Part shown: one piece after another, positions 13,335 through 19,028 of the stretch
Layout of the letters: every line of letters begins with the position of its first letter
How positions within the stretch are numbered: the first letter of the stretch is position 1
Origin: a virus
Length of the DNA stretch: 23,924 nucleotides
Direction: 5' to 3' (one strand)
IMG/VR virus record: IMGVR_UViG_3300042923_000650
Location: 1-23,924 of that record
Position numbers and translations under genes: made by a program
The notes under the pieces: model-generated
Told to the model about the DNA's origin: nothing
What the model saw: only the letters and a program-made list of their open reading frames with translations
Database searches by the model: none

Positions 13335-14005
13335 GCGGCGCTCTTGGGTGCCTCGTCGTCCGCGAGGGTGACCTTGAAGAGCTCCCGCGCGGCGGTGTGC
13401 CAGACGATGACGCCCTCGGGGGTGGCGAAGCCTGGCGCGGCCAGTGAGCCATGCGCGCGGAGGTGCTCGACGGCCTGAGGTACGTCCTCCAGCCGCCCGA
13501 TGCCGAGCTCACGGTTGAGGATCGGCACGGCCCCGAGGCCATGGACGGCGGAGAGGTCGGCGTCGGCCCAGCGGTGGACGTTGAAGAGCGAGAAGCGCCT
13601 CTCGCCCCCCGTCAGCCCGTAGCCCCGCTGGATGCCCGAGCCCCACCACTCGCCGAAGTGGCGGCCGGGGCCGAGCGTCGTGACGAGGGCGGAGGCGTTC
13701 GCCTCGACCCACTTGGCGAAGCCGAAGTTGTCGTCGCCCGGGGTGATGTAGCGAGTGCGGGACTGAGCGAAGACGCCGAAGTGAACGTCGCCCGCGGGCA
13801 CCTTGGCGATGAGGTGCTTGCCCTCGCGGTGCCAGCGGCGGAAGTAGTCCTCCTCGGAGTTCCACCCGTCGCTAACCTCCTCGGCCAGCGTGCTCCACGG
13901 GATGATGACGACGGCGGCGTTGGTGCCGTCGATCTTCTCGGTGATGACGACGCCGCGGTTGAGGCGGGCGATTTTGGGCCAGGGCTCGAAGGTTGCGGCG
14001 CTCAC
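13331..14005 (-). CDS. Rnl2-like RNA ligase, 224 aa
   Basis: Nucleotidyltransferase motifs are visible in order: motif I EKIDGTN with nucleophile K24; HFGVFAQSR (about 75-83); motif III-like GEWWGSG (E119); motif IV PEGVIVW (E197); and motif V LFKVTL (K211). The length and motif order match the single-domain Rnl2-type/RNA ligase family used by phages to seal broken RNA, for example cleaved tRNA. The GTG start at 14005 overlaps the preceding TGA (GTGA). Neighbours are small D-x-D-x-W proteins whose function is unknown. A short tRNA-like gene occurs elsewhere in the window (6701-6767). The longer in-frame extension is Arg/Ala/Pro-biased and rejected. Confidence 0.85.
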   Translation of the reverse strand: MSAATFEPWPKIARLNRGVVITEKIDGTNAAVVIIPWSTLAEEVSDGWNSEEDYFRRWHREGKHLIAKVPAGDVHFGVFAQSRTRYITPGDDNFGFAKWVEANASALVTTLGPGRHFGEWWGSGIQRGYGLTGGERRFSLFNVHRWADADLSAVHGLGAVPILNRELGIGRLEDVPQAVEHLRAHGSLAAPGFATPEGVIVWHTAARELFKVTLADDEAPKSAA

Positions 14006-14169
14006 TCGAACGTCTCCCGTCCGATGCCCCACTCGCGCCCGACGTACTCGAAGGAGCGCTCGGAGCCGTAGCCGGGTGTCATCTTGTAGAGGCCCGAGGG
14101 CTGGAGGTGCCAGACATCCCCGTCGCCGTCCACGAGGACGTGCGGGAGCTTGAACTTGGGGCGCGTCAT
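14002..14169 (-). CDS. Small D-x-D-x-W...GLY protein, 55 aa
   Basis: Reads MTRPKFKLPHVLVDGDGDVW followed by HLQPSGLYKMTPGYGSERSF. The core VDGDGDVW-x4-SGLY is the same module as in the neighbouring genes. ATGA overlap with the upstream stop and GTGA overlap with the RNA ligase start place it in a coupled string. Function unknown; small size and charge are compatible with a protein-interaction module. Confidence 0.7.
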   Translation of the reverse strand: MTRPKFKLPHVLVDGDGDVWHLQPSGLYKMTPGYGSERSFEYVGREWGIGRETFE

Positions 14170-14444
14170 GCGTTGCCCCCGATGCGCGCCTGGATGCCCC
14201 ACACGCGCTCGATGTCGACCTCGGACCTAACGAAGGCGTCGTACTGGTAAAGGCCGTTGTCGCGGCGCTCCCAGCGGTCGCCATCGCCGTCGATGAGAGC
14301 GACGGGCGGGGCGGGCGGAGCGGGCGGAGCGGGCGGGTCGAGCTCGTCGGCGAGGCGGCGGAGCTCGGCGGCGATGGCGGCCTTGGCCGACGCGACGACG
14401 CTGGACACGTCGAGCTCGACCGGGAGGTTGACGGTGGCGGTCAT
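14166..14444 (-). CDS. Small D-x-D-x-W...GLY protein with Pro-Ala linker, 92 aa
   Basis: An N-terminal helical part (ATVNLPVELDVSSVVASAKA, AIAAELRRLADELD) is joined by a short PPAPPAPPAPP linker to IDGDGDRWERRDNGLYQYD. The linker is encoded by a G/C-rich 9-bp repeat at about 14304-14337. The same module is in the proteins at 12885-13202 and 14002-14169. ATGA overlaps on both sides. Function unknown. Confidence 0.72.
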   Translation of the reverse strand: MTATVNLPVELDVSSVVASAKAAIAAELRRLADELDPPAPPAPPAPPVALIDGDGDRWERRDNGLYQYDAFVRSEVDIERVWGIQARIGGNA

Positions 14445-14857
14445 GCGAACGGCCCTGCCTTCTGCGCCTTGGGCGCGGTCTTTTTGATCCACGGGAGTCG
14501 GAGGGCGGAGTATCCGCGGGCGCGCGACGCCTCGGCGTAGCCCCGCTCGACCGCTCCCGCGTCGGCGAGGGCGTCGAGCACCTTGAAGAGGCGGGTCGAG
14601 CTCGTCGTCACGTCGATGTAGAGGTGAGAGTGCCCCGGGGTCGTGCTCGGGATGAGGCACGCCGGGACATCGAGGTCGATGAGGAGCTTGTGCTCGTCGG
14701 CGAAGGTCGACGAGTTGCTCGTGAGCTCGGAGGTCACGATGTTCGCCTCGGAGGAGCCGACGGCGACCTCGGGGACGAGGGTGGGGCTCGTGTAGTCGCC
14801 GCCCGTGAGAGGCGAGCGGCGATGCACTAGCGTGCTGAGGATCGTGTAAACGCTCAC
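14441..14857 (-). CDS. Hypothetical protein with possible AEP-like core, 138 aa
   Basis: GTG start at 14857 overlaps the upstream TGA (GTGA). The protein begins MSVYTILSTLVHRRSPLTGG; codons Val-Tyr-Thr overlap a GTGTAAACG site near the start. The core KLLIDLDVPACLIPSTTPGH followed by SHLYIDV resembles the D-x-D and S-x-H motifs of archaeo-eukaryotic primases. It is too short to be a whole primase-polymerase. The C-terminus (GYAEASRARGYSALRLPWIKK) looks like a winged-helix end. Similar short proteins recur in actinophages with no known role. The primase resemblance is inference and could be coincidental. Confidence 0.65.
   Translation of the reverse strand: MSVYTILSTLVHRRSPLTGGDYTSPTLVPEVAVGSSEANIVTSELTSNSSTFADEHKLLIDLDVPACLIPSTTPGHSHLYIDVTTSSTRLFKVLDALADAGAVERGYAEASRARGYSALRLPWIKKTAPKAQKAGPFA
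14844..14852 (+). promoter_or_regulatory. GTGTAAACG site at the start of gene 14441-14857
   Basis: Exact repeat 5 bp inside the GTG start, overlapping codons Ser-Val-Tyr-Thr. It lies in the middle of an operon, not at a promoter, so it probably acts as an internal block. Confidence 0.55.
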
Positions 14858-15150
14858 TCGGCCACCTCCGCGGGGATGTTGTGGCCGCGCGGTGCCGTGT
14901 CGACCTCGGCGACGAGCGCGGTGGCCTTGGTGAGCGTGCGGAGGATGGCCGTGCGCCGGGCGCGGGCGTGGACCCACTGGCCCGGGAAGCGCTCAGGGCG
15001 GTCGAGGACGGCCTCGGCCTTGGAGAGGTTGCGCTCCAGACGGCGCACGCGGCGCGTGGCCTCCTGACGGGCGCGACGGTAGGCGGCTCGGTTGGTGAAC
15101 GCGAGGAGGGCGGGAGCCTCGCTCAGCGTGGGGGTTGTCGGTTCGTTCAT
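14854..15150 (-). CDS. Basic helical protein, 98 aa
   Basis: Starts MNEPTTPTLSEAPALLAFTN. The middle is strongly basic and helical (RAAYRRARQEATRRVRRLER; ARARRTAILRTLTKATALVA), consistent with nucleic-acid binding. The ATG at 15150 has no Shine-Dalgarno; the GGCGGTCT box of family 2 element C ends exactly 8 nt upstream, so the mRNA may be leaderless. It heads the nine-gene unit that includes the RNA ligase and lipoprotein. No family recognised. Confidence 0.75.
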   Translation of the reverse strand: MNEPTTPTLSEAPALLAFTNRAAYRRARQEATRRVRRLERNLSKAEAVLDRPERFPGQWVHARARRTAILRTLTKATALVAEVDTAPRGHNIPAEVAE

Positions 15151-15155
15151 GACAG

Positions 15156-15187
15156 GGAAGACCGCCAGGGTGGCGGGGCCTGCTCAC
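15156..15187 (-). promoter_or_regulatory. Family 2 element, copy C, leaderless arrangement
   Basis: Minus strand GTGAGCAG (15180-15187), 13-bp spacer, GGCGGTCT (15159-15166), then 8 nt to the ATG at 15150. Identical geometry to copy E. If the second box is a -10-like element, the transcript starts at or near the ATG. Confidence 0.65.
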
Positions 15188-15200
15188 GGGAAACGAAAAA

Positions 15201-15223
15201 GCCCCCGGCGAGTGGCCGGGGGC
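15201..15223 (-). terminator. Intrinsic terminator with T-run
   Basis: 9-bp stem GCCCCCGGC / GCCGGGGGC with a 5-nt loop, followed on the minus strand by TTTTTCG, the clearest U-tract in the window. It ends the single-gene unit at 15240-15497. Confidence 0.9.
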
Positions 15224-15239
15224 GGGGGTGGGAGAGGGA

Positions 15240-15497
15240 TCAAAGGCCGAAGAAGGCGGCGCGCTCGTCGTCGCGGCGCATTTCGTCCTGGTGGACCGGG
15301 TTGTACTCGTAGGTCCAGCGGAAGGCGTTGAGGTAGGCGCGCTCAGCGGCGGCCTCCATCTCGGCGTCGGCGTCGTAGTAGGCGTCGAGGGCGGCGGCCA
15401 TTTCGTCGACCGAGAGGGCGCGGGGGTAGTGGGCGATGACCTCGCGGTAGTCGCGGATGATCTGGAGGCGGTCGGCGGTGGTGCGGGGGTTCGTCAT
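15240..15497 (-). CDS. Hypothetical acidic helical protein, 85 aa
   Basis: Starts MTNPRTTADRLQIIRDYREV. It is predicted mostly helical with acidic and aromatic residues (ALDAYYDADAEMEAAAERAY, FRWTYEYNPVHQDE). The ATG at 15497 lies exactly 7 nt after the TACGGT box of a family 1 promoter, with no Shine-Dalgarno, so a leaderless mRNA is predicted. It is closed by the T-run terminator at 15201-15223, making it a single-gene unit under the operator. Its small size and solo regulation are like early phage modulators, but no function is recognised. Confidence 0.8.
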   Translation of the reverse strand: MTNPRTTADRLQIIRDYREVIAHYPRALSVDEMAAALDAYYDADAEMEAAAERAYLNAFRWTYEYNPVHQDEMRRDDERAAFFGL

Positions 15498-15504
15498 GTG
15501 TCTC

Positions 15505-15533
15505 ACCGTACACGCGTTTACACGCTCGCGCAA
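15505..15533 (-). promoter_or_regulatory. Family 1 promoter with embedded operator (copy 3), leaderless
   Basis: Minus strand TTGCGC (15528-15533), 17-bp spacer with GTGTAAACG (core 15516-15523), TACGGT (15505-15510), 7 nt to the ATG at 15497. Nearly identical to the copy at 20221-20249 over about 30 bp. Confidence 0.78.
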
Positions 15534-15544
15534 GTCGACGAGCG

Positions 15545-15647
15545 AGATAGGGCTTGCGCCTATCACCGCCGAGCCGCTAGCTTGTGAGACGTGGGGAGCG
15601 TCTCCCGCGAGGGCCAGTGCTTGGGGAAGCGAAGCCCCGGGAGACGC
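15545..15647. other. Structured non-coding segment with alternative hairpins
   Basis: Between the terminator at 15651-15690 and promoter copy 3 lie a 6-bp hairpin GATAGG/CCTATC (15545-15563) and GCGTCTCCC (15598-15606) paired to GGGAGACGC (15639-15647). A further GAGACG at 15586-15591 can pair with the CGTCTC at 15599-15604 instead, giving mutually exclusive stems. No coding frame with a start signal is evident. It could be a small RNA, a regulatory leader or an operator array. Confidence 0.4.
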
Positions 15648-15650
15648 ACG

Positions 15651-15690
15651 AAGGCCCCGCCTCGACTGGGGAGTCACGAGGCGGGGCCTT
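15651..15690 (-). terminator. Strong terminator at the end of the nuclease operon
   Basis: Perfect 14-bp stem AAGGCCCCGCCTCG / CGAGGCGGGGCCTT, 12-nt loop, directly after the LAGLIDADG gene stop at 15694. The 3' arm ends GGCCTTCG. Confidence 0.9.
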
Positions 15691-15693
15691 CAT

Positions 15694-16131
15694 TCATGCC
15701 GCCGCGGGGAGCGCGACGAGCGAGGGCTTGGCGATGCCCAGCGGGCGGCCGAGGGACGGCCCCGGGATGCTCTTCCGATGCGCCTCCTCGCCGCCCACAC
15801 GCCGACGGAAGGCGTCGATGCCGAGCACCTCGGCGATGCGGCCCGAGCGGCGCGAGCCCATGAAGGGCAGGAGCTCGCGCATGATGGCGGCGGCCCGCTC
15901 GCCCTGGAGCTCGGCGTGCCACATGGGCGACGCTGGGGCGGGGCGGTACTGGAGCCGCACGCGCGTCCCCATGAGGGTCGCCGCACGCCCGACGATGTCG
16001 CGGTCAGTCATGCCGACGCGGATGCGCGGGTACTTGCCACGCTGAGCGTCGAAGACCCCCTCGCCCTCCAGAAGCCCAGCGAGCCACAGGAGGTCGTCAC
16101 GCGTGCCGTGGATGGCAGGAGCGAAGGTCAC
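15694..16131 (-). CDS. LAGLIDADG-type homing endonuclease, 145 aa
   Basis: Residues 15-27, LWLAGLLEGEGVF, form one LAGLIDADG motif with the acidic residue conserved (E in EGEG). The next strand RIRVGMTDRDIV, then MWHAELQGERAAAIMRELLP, fit the fold. One motif means it should work as a homodimer. No intron or intein boundaries are visible, so it is freestanding, as the last gene of a coupled operon. The GTG start at 16131 overlaps the upstream TGA (GTGA). Target site is unknown. The longer frame is Arg/Pro-biased and rejected. Confidence 0.8.
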   Translation of the reverse strand: MTFAPAIHGTRDDLLWLAGLLEGEGVFDAQRGKYPRIRVGMTDRDIVGRAATLMGTRVRLQYRPAPASPMWHAELQGERAAAIMRELLPFMGSRRSGRIAEVLGIDAFRRRVGGEEAHRKSIPGPSLGRPLGIAKPSLVALPAAA

Positions 16132-16140
16132 GCGGTCACC
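16126..16140. repeat. 15-bp direct repeat, copy 1
   Basis: GGTCACGCGGTCACC occurs here and at 16365-16379, flanking the 80-aa gene. On the minus strand the block holds the end of one gene (GTGACCGCGTGA) and the start of the next. Confidence 0.8.
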
Positions 16141-16370
16141 CCCTCGGGGAGCTTGACGAAGCGCTTGAGCGAGTCGTCGATGACCGATGTCTTCTCGTGC
16201 CACCTGCTCGTGTGCGTCTCGACGCGGACGGTCGTGCGCTTCTCGGTGAAGCGCTCGACGACGCCGACGACGAGGTTGGGGCCGTTCCACGAGTTGACCG
16301 CGGCGGCGATGCGGTCGCCGACCTCGACGCGGACGCCGCGGGCGTCGATGACATGGTCGCGGGCGGTCAC
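16128..16370 (-). CDS. Hypothetical beta-rich protein, 80 aa
   Basis: GTG start at 16370 overlaps the upstream stop (GTGA), and its own TGA overlaps the next start. It reads MTARDHVIDARGVRVEVGDR then IAAAVNSWNGPNLVVGVVER; the alternating pattern (GDRIAAAV, LVVGVVERF, TTVRVETH) predicts an SH3-like small beta barrel. Ends with GVTA. No family recognised. Its ends lie in 15-bp repeats, so the gene could have been inserted or lost by recombination at them. Confidence 0.7.
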   Translation of the reverse strand: MTARDHVIDARGVRVEVGDRIAAAVNSWNGPNLVVGVVERFTEKRTTVRVETHTSRWHEKTSVIDDSLKRFVKLPEGVTA

Positions 16371-16379
16371 GCGGTCACC
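16365..16379. repeat. 15-bp direct repeat, copy 2
   Basis: Same 15 bp as 16126-16140, 239 bp away. Recombination between copies would remove the 80-aa gene and restore an intact GTGA junction. Confidence 0.8.
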
Positions 16380-16579
16380 TCCAGGTAGGCGAGCGCCTCG
16401 CCGAGGTCAGCGATGAGCTCGCGGACGACGGCGGGGTCGCGGAGGGCGATGGATTTGTGCCCGTAGGCCCACGGGCTCACGTTGGCCTGTCGCTCGCCGC
16501 TCTGCGTGTGCCCGAGCACGACCTCGACCTTGTAGGGCGGGCTTGCCTGGAGCTTGCGGGTGGTCGCGCGGGCGGTCAT
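16367..16579 (-). CDS. Hypothetical protein, 70 aa
   Basis: Starts MTARATTRKLQASPPYKVEV at ATG 16579 (ATGA overlap with the MazG-like gene). Beta-rich start, then VVRELIADLGEALAYLEVTA. Its end EVTA and start MTAR recur in the neighbouring genes, a reflection of the repeated junction DNA. No family recognised. Confidence 0.7.
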   Translation of the reverse strand: MTARATTRKLQASPPYKVEVVLGHTQSGERQANVSPWAYGHKSIALRDPAVVRELIADLGEALAYLEVTA

Positions 16580-17004
16580 GCCAGCACCTCCTGAGCGCGC
16601 ACGAGCTCCTCCAGCTTGGGCGGCTCGTAGTTCGGACCCTTGAGCACCTTGCCATCCTCGCGCTTGAGCGCCGAGCCGTCCGGGAGGAGCTTGGTCATGT
16701 TCGAGCGGTGCACCTCGTCGAAGAGCGGCGAGAGGTCGAGGCCGTGGGCCAGCCCCGCGCGGATCGTGACGACGAGGATGTCGGTGATGGCGTCGGCGAT
16801 CTTGACGATGTCGCCCGCGTAGGCGGCGTCGCTGTACTCGGCGAGCTCCTCGTGGAGGAGGTCGAAGCTGAGGTCGACCTCCTTCTCGGTCAGGAGCACG
16901 GGCGTCGCCGGGAAGGTGATGCCACATGCCGCGTGGAACTCGCGGACGGCGTCCGATGCGGCGGCCAGGGTGGCGACAGGCTTGGCCTTGGGTGCGGGGC
17001 TCAC
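16576..17004 (-). CDS. MazG-like nucleotide pyrophosphohydrolase, 142 aa
   Basis: Contains HEELAEYSDA (E52, E53, E56) and 15-20 residues later DAITDILVVT (D71, D75): the E-E-x-x-E ... D-x-x-D metal-binding pattern of all-alpha NTP pyrophosphohydrolases (MazG, HisE, dUTPase-2 type). The C-terminus HRSNMTKLLPDG, then KVLKGPNYEPP is typical of phosphoribosyl-ATP-pyrophosphohydrolase-like phage proteins. Expected activity is cleaving a (d)NTP to NMP and pyrophosphate; substrate unknown. GTG start at 17004 overlaps the upstream TGA. Confidence 0.8.
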   Translation of the reverse strand: MSPAPKAKPVATLAAASDAVREFHAACGITFPATPVLLTEKEVDLSFDLLHEELAEYSDAAYAGDIVKIADAITDILVVTIRAGLAHGLDLSPLFDEVHRSNMTKLLPDGSALKREDGKVLKGPNYEPPKLEELVRAQEVLA

Positions 17005-17249
17005 GGGGCCACCTCCTCGACGGGCTCCTCGACGACGGGCTCCTCGGGCAGGGGCTCGGGCTCGATGGGCGTCAGGAGCGCGATGGCCTCGTCGTAGTCG
17101 GCGATGAGGTCGTCGTAGACGCCGAGGGTGAGCTCGTATGCCTCGATCTGACGCGTAGCGGTGGACAGGAGGGCCGAGGTCTTGGAGCGGTCAGTGACCG
17201 CGAGCTCGCGCGCCGCCTTGAGGGCGTTGATGGGGGCGGTGGATGTCAT
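17001..17249 (-). CDS. Hypothetical protein with acidic Pro/Glu tail, 82 aa
   Basis: Helical N-terminus (MTSTAPINALKAARELAVTD; ATRQIEAYELTLGVYDDLIA) then a Pro/Glu/Val repeat tail (EPEPLPEEPVVEEPVEEVAP). ATGA and GTGA overlaps link it to both neighbours. The acidic repeat tail is probably disordered. No family recognised. Confidence 0.7.
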   Translation of the reverse strand: MTSTAPINALKAARELAVTDRSKTSALLSTATRQIEAYELTLGVYDDLIADYDEAIALLTPIEPEPLPEEPVVEEPVEEVAP

Positions 17250-17425
17250 GCGTGTGTCTCCAGAAGGGCGATAGCCGCGTCGAGCTCGGCGAGCTCAGCG
17301 TCGGCCTGGTCGATGAGGGAGGTGTTGGCGGCGCGCGTCGTCAGCGCGTCGCGGTAGGCGGCCACGCCCCGCCGAGCGGCCCGAAGGTGCTCGACGGGGG
17401 TTGGGCCGCGGAAGCCGCGCGTCAT
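17246..17425 (-). CDS. Hypothetical helical protein, 59 aa
   Basis: Reads MTRGFRGPTPVEHLRAARRG, then two helices ending LIDQADAELAELDAAIALLE. ATG at 17425 overlaps the stop of the nuclease gene (ATGA). Its two-helix pattern could be a coiled coil. No family recognised. Confidence 0.68.
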   Translation of the reverse strand: MTRGFRGPTPVEHLRAARRGVAAYRDALTTRAANTSLIDQADAELAELDAAIALLETHA

Positions 17426-18246
17426 GCCGCCCGACGCGCCGGGGTGACGCGCTTGGGGCCGGTCTTGGCGGGGGCGTCGCCGGGACCGCTGGCGAGCGGC
17501 TTGCCGATGATCTGCTTGGAGCCGTTCTTCTCGTAGTCGAAGACGGCGCGGAGGTGCTTGAAGACCTCGAAGACCTCCTCGTCGGCCTTGACCGGGACGA
17601 AGCTCCAGCCCTCGGGGCGCACGTGGAGGACGCGTGCGCCGTCGGTCTTGGGGATGGGCACGCGGGAGCCGTCCGGGCGGAGGATGTGGTCGGCGTAGCG
17701 GTACGCCGAAAGCTGGATACCCACCTCCGCATGGATGCCCGAGCGGGTCGTCTTCCAGTCGAGGACGCACGTCTCGCCGTCGATCTTGGCCCATGCGTCG
17801 AAGGAGCCCGCGTAGCGGTAGGTGTCGCTCCACACGGTCTCCTCCATGAAGAGGAACTCGGGCTGTTTGAGGTCGAGGAACTCCTTGAAGTGGTCGACGA
17901 AGGGCATGAGCTCGGGGTGCACCCGGCCGACGTTCTCGCCCTTGGCGAGGCGCTCGAAGAGGTCATGTGCCTCGGTGCCGATGCGGGCCGCCTCGGCGGT
18001 GTTGCGGCGGGCCGCGCCCTTGAGGTGGTCGATGGCCGCCTGAGGGTCGCGGAGGGTCATCTGCACGACCGTGCCGAGCTCCTCGACGGCGGCGGTGGCG
18101 ACCATCTTGGCCTGCCAGTACTGGAGGAACTCCTTGGGGAGCATGCCGACGACGCTCGTGACGCCGGGCACCTTCTCGCCGCTCTCAGGCTCGACGTAGA
18201 GGCGTGCACCCTCGCGTTTGATGGTGTTGACCTTGGGAAGGGTCAC
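17422..18246 (-). CDS. Cas4/RecB-family PD-(D/E)xK exonuclease, 274 aa
   Basis: Motifs are in the order of RecB-type nucleases: GTEAHDLFERL (H94 region), a YAGSFDAWAKI segment with D150, then VLDWKTTRSG (D163, K165) and QLSAYRYA (Q178, Y182). This matches phage Cas4-like/RecB-like exonucleases used for DNA end processing in recombination and host DNA degradation. No Fe-S cysteine quartet is visible, so it is RecB-like rather than typical Cas4. The start is GTG at 18246, with AAGGAG 8 nt upstream. It leads a seven-gene unit. The upstream DNA holds family 2 element D and a hairpin covering the ribosome site. Confidence 0.85.
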   Translation of the reverse strand: MTLPKVNTIKREGARLYVEPESGEKVPGVTSVVGMLPKEFLQYWQAKMVATAAVEELGTVVQMTLRDPQAAIDHLKGAARRNTAEAARIGTEAHDLFERLAKGENVGRVHPELMPFVDHFKEFLDLKQPEFLFMEETVWSDTYRYAGSFDAWAKIDGETCVLDWKTTRSGIHAEVGIQLSAYRYADHILRPDGSRVPIPKTDGARVLHVRPEGWSFVPVKADEEVFEVFKHLRAVFDYEKNGSKQIIGKPLASGPGDAPAKTGPKRVTPARRAA

Positions 18247-18252
18247 GTTGGA

Positions 18253-18282
18253 CTCCTTGTGTCAGGGGATAGGGACACAAGG
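18253..18282 (-). promoter_or_regulatory. Hairpin sequestering the nuclease ribosome site
   Basis: CCTTGTGTC (18255-18263) and GACACAAGG (18274-18282) form a 9-bp stem with a 10-nt loop. The minus-strand 3' arm includes AAGG of the AAGGAG ribosome site (18253-18258). A transcript starting upstream would fold its ribosome site away, while one starting near 18275 from element D would lack most of the 5' arm. Seen as a perfect inverted repeat; regulatory use is inferred. Confidence 0.55.
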
Positions 18283-18312
18283 AAGACCGCCAGGAGCGGG
18301 GTCGGTGCTCAC
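18281..18312 (-). promoter_or_regulatory. Family 2 element, copy D
   Basis: Minus strand GTGAGCAC (18305-18312), 13-bp spacer, GGCGGTCT (18284-18291), TCC. It lies upstream of the nuclease gene; a start about 7 nt past the second box would fall near 18275. Confidence 0.65.
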
Positions 18313-18357
18313 TGGCGGCGGCGGCGGCGGGGCGAGGGACGAAAGGGACACAAAAAG

Positions 18358-18420
18358 CGTCCCTCTCCCATTCCCTTCTATAGAGCTCTAGCTCTTAGTG
18401 TCAGGAATAGGAGAGGGACG
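18358..18420 (-). terminator. Long nested hairpin terminator
   Basis: CGTCCCTCTCC-C-ATTCC pairs with GGAAT-A-GGAGAGGGACG (16 bp, one mismatch), followed on the minus strand by CTTTTTG. The 29-nt loop contains the nested palindrome AGAGCTAGAGCTCT. It follows the gene ending at 18447. The loop region is clearly more AT-rich than the rest of the window. Confidence 0.82.
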
Positions 18421-18446
18421 AAGTTTCTGCCCTTGCGTCCCTCGGG

Positions 18447-19019
18447 TTACTCGGCGACGCGCTTGGACGCCTCCCGCGCGGCCGTGGCGAGGCGTGTAAA
18501 CGCTCCGGCGAGCTCCGACAAGTCACGCGAGCTCGCGCTCGGTGCCTCGGTCACCCGCGTCACAGCAAGCCGCGCGAGGTTGGCGACTAAGAGCGCGTCG
18601 TCGAAGTCACTGATGGGTGGGCCGCCGCGGAAGAGCCCGAGGGTGCGGGCGTCGCGCTGGCGGCGACGGCTCCCACGCTCGACCGTCGAGCCGGGCTTTA
18701 GGCCGAGGTCGGTGAGCTCCTCCTCGCCGTAGCGGTCGCGGAGGATGGGGCTGATGTGGAAGCGGATGGCCGACTGTAGTGAAGGGCGCTCGCTAGGCGG
18801 CACGTCAGCCTCGTCGAGGGCGGCCTTGACCCACTGGCGATAGTCGTAGGAGCGCCCGAGTAGGTCAGGCGCGCCCTCTCGGTTGTAGAAGTGGCCTCGT
18901 GCCTCGGCGAGGGCCTCGGCGGCCTGCCGCACGCCGCGGGTACGCTCCGGCCCCTCATTTGCAAGGTAGCCGCGCATGCCCTCGCTCGCCCGAGCTCGGA
19001 TGTCGTCGAGTGTGTCCAT
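18447..19019 (-). CDS. Hypothetical protein with upstream palindrome, possible regulator, 190 aa
   Basis: A conserved-looking core is GHFYNREGAPDLLGRSYDYR and RPSLQSAIRFHISPILRDRY, followed by EELTDLGLKPGSTVERGSRR. Similar proteins occur in actinobacterial phages and plasmids with no firm function. The start at ATG 19019 is chosen because AGGA lies 8 nt upstream; ATG 19028 is three codons longer but directly abuts the palindrome. The perfect inverted repeat CCTAACTCACGTTAGG (19029-19044) sits at the gene start, which suggests autoregulation. A GTGTAAACG site (18494) lies inside. Confidence 0.65.
   Translation of the reverse strand: MDTLDDIRARASEGMRGYLANEGPERTRGVRQAAEALAEARGHFYNREGAPDLLGRSYDYRQWVKAALDEADVPPSERPSLQSAIRFHISPILRDRYGEEELTDLGLKPGSTVERGSRRRQRDARTLGLFRGGPPISDFDDALLVANLARLAVTRVTEAPSASSRDLSELAGAFTRLATAAREASKRVAE
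18494..18502 (+). promoter_or_regulatory. GTGTAAACG site near 3' end of gene 18447-19019
   Basis: Exact repeat in plus orientation inside the gene, encoding Phe-Thr-Arg on the other strand. No promoter boxes at fixed spacing. Confidence 0.5.
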
Positions 19020-19028
19020 GTTCGGCAT

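Noticed and set aside
14304-14337. Tandem 9-bp repeat as a CRISPR or mobile element
   Set aside because: It simply encodes the Pro-Ala linker, is short, and lacks spacers.
14444-14660. Longer start for the 92-aa gene
   Set aside because: The extension is Arg/Pro-biased and overlaps the upstream gene almost completely; ATGA at 14441-14444 is the regular junction.
16132-16290. Longer start for the LAGLIDADG gene
   Set aside because: The extension is Arg/Ala/His-biased and overlaps the upstream gene in another frame; the GTGA overlap start matches the rest of the operon.
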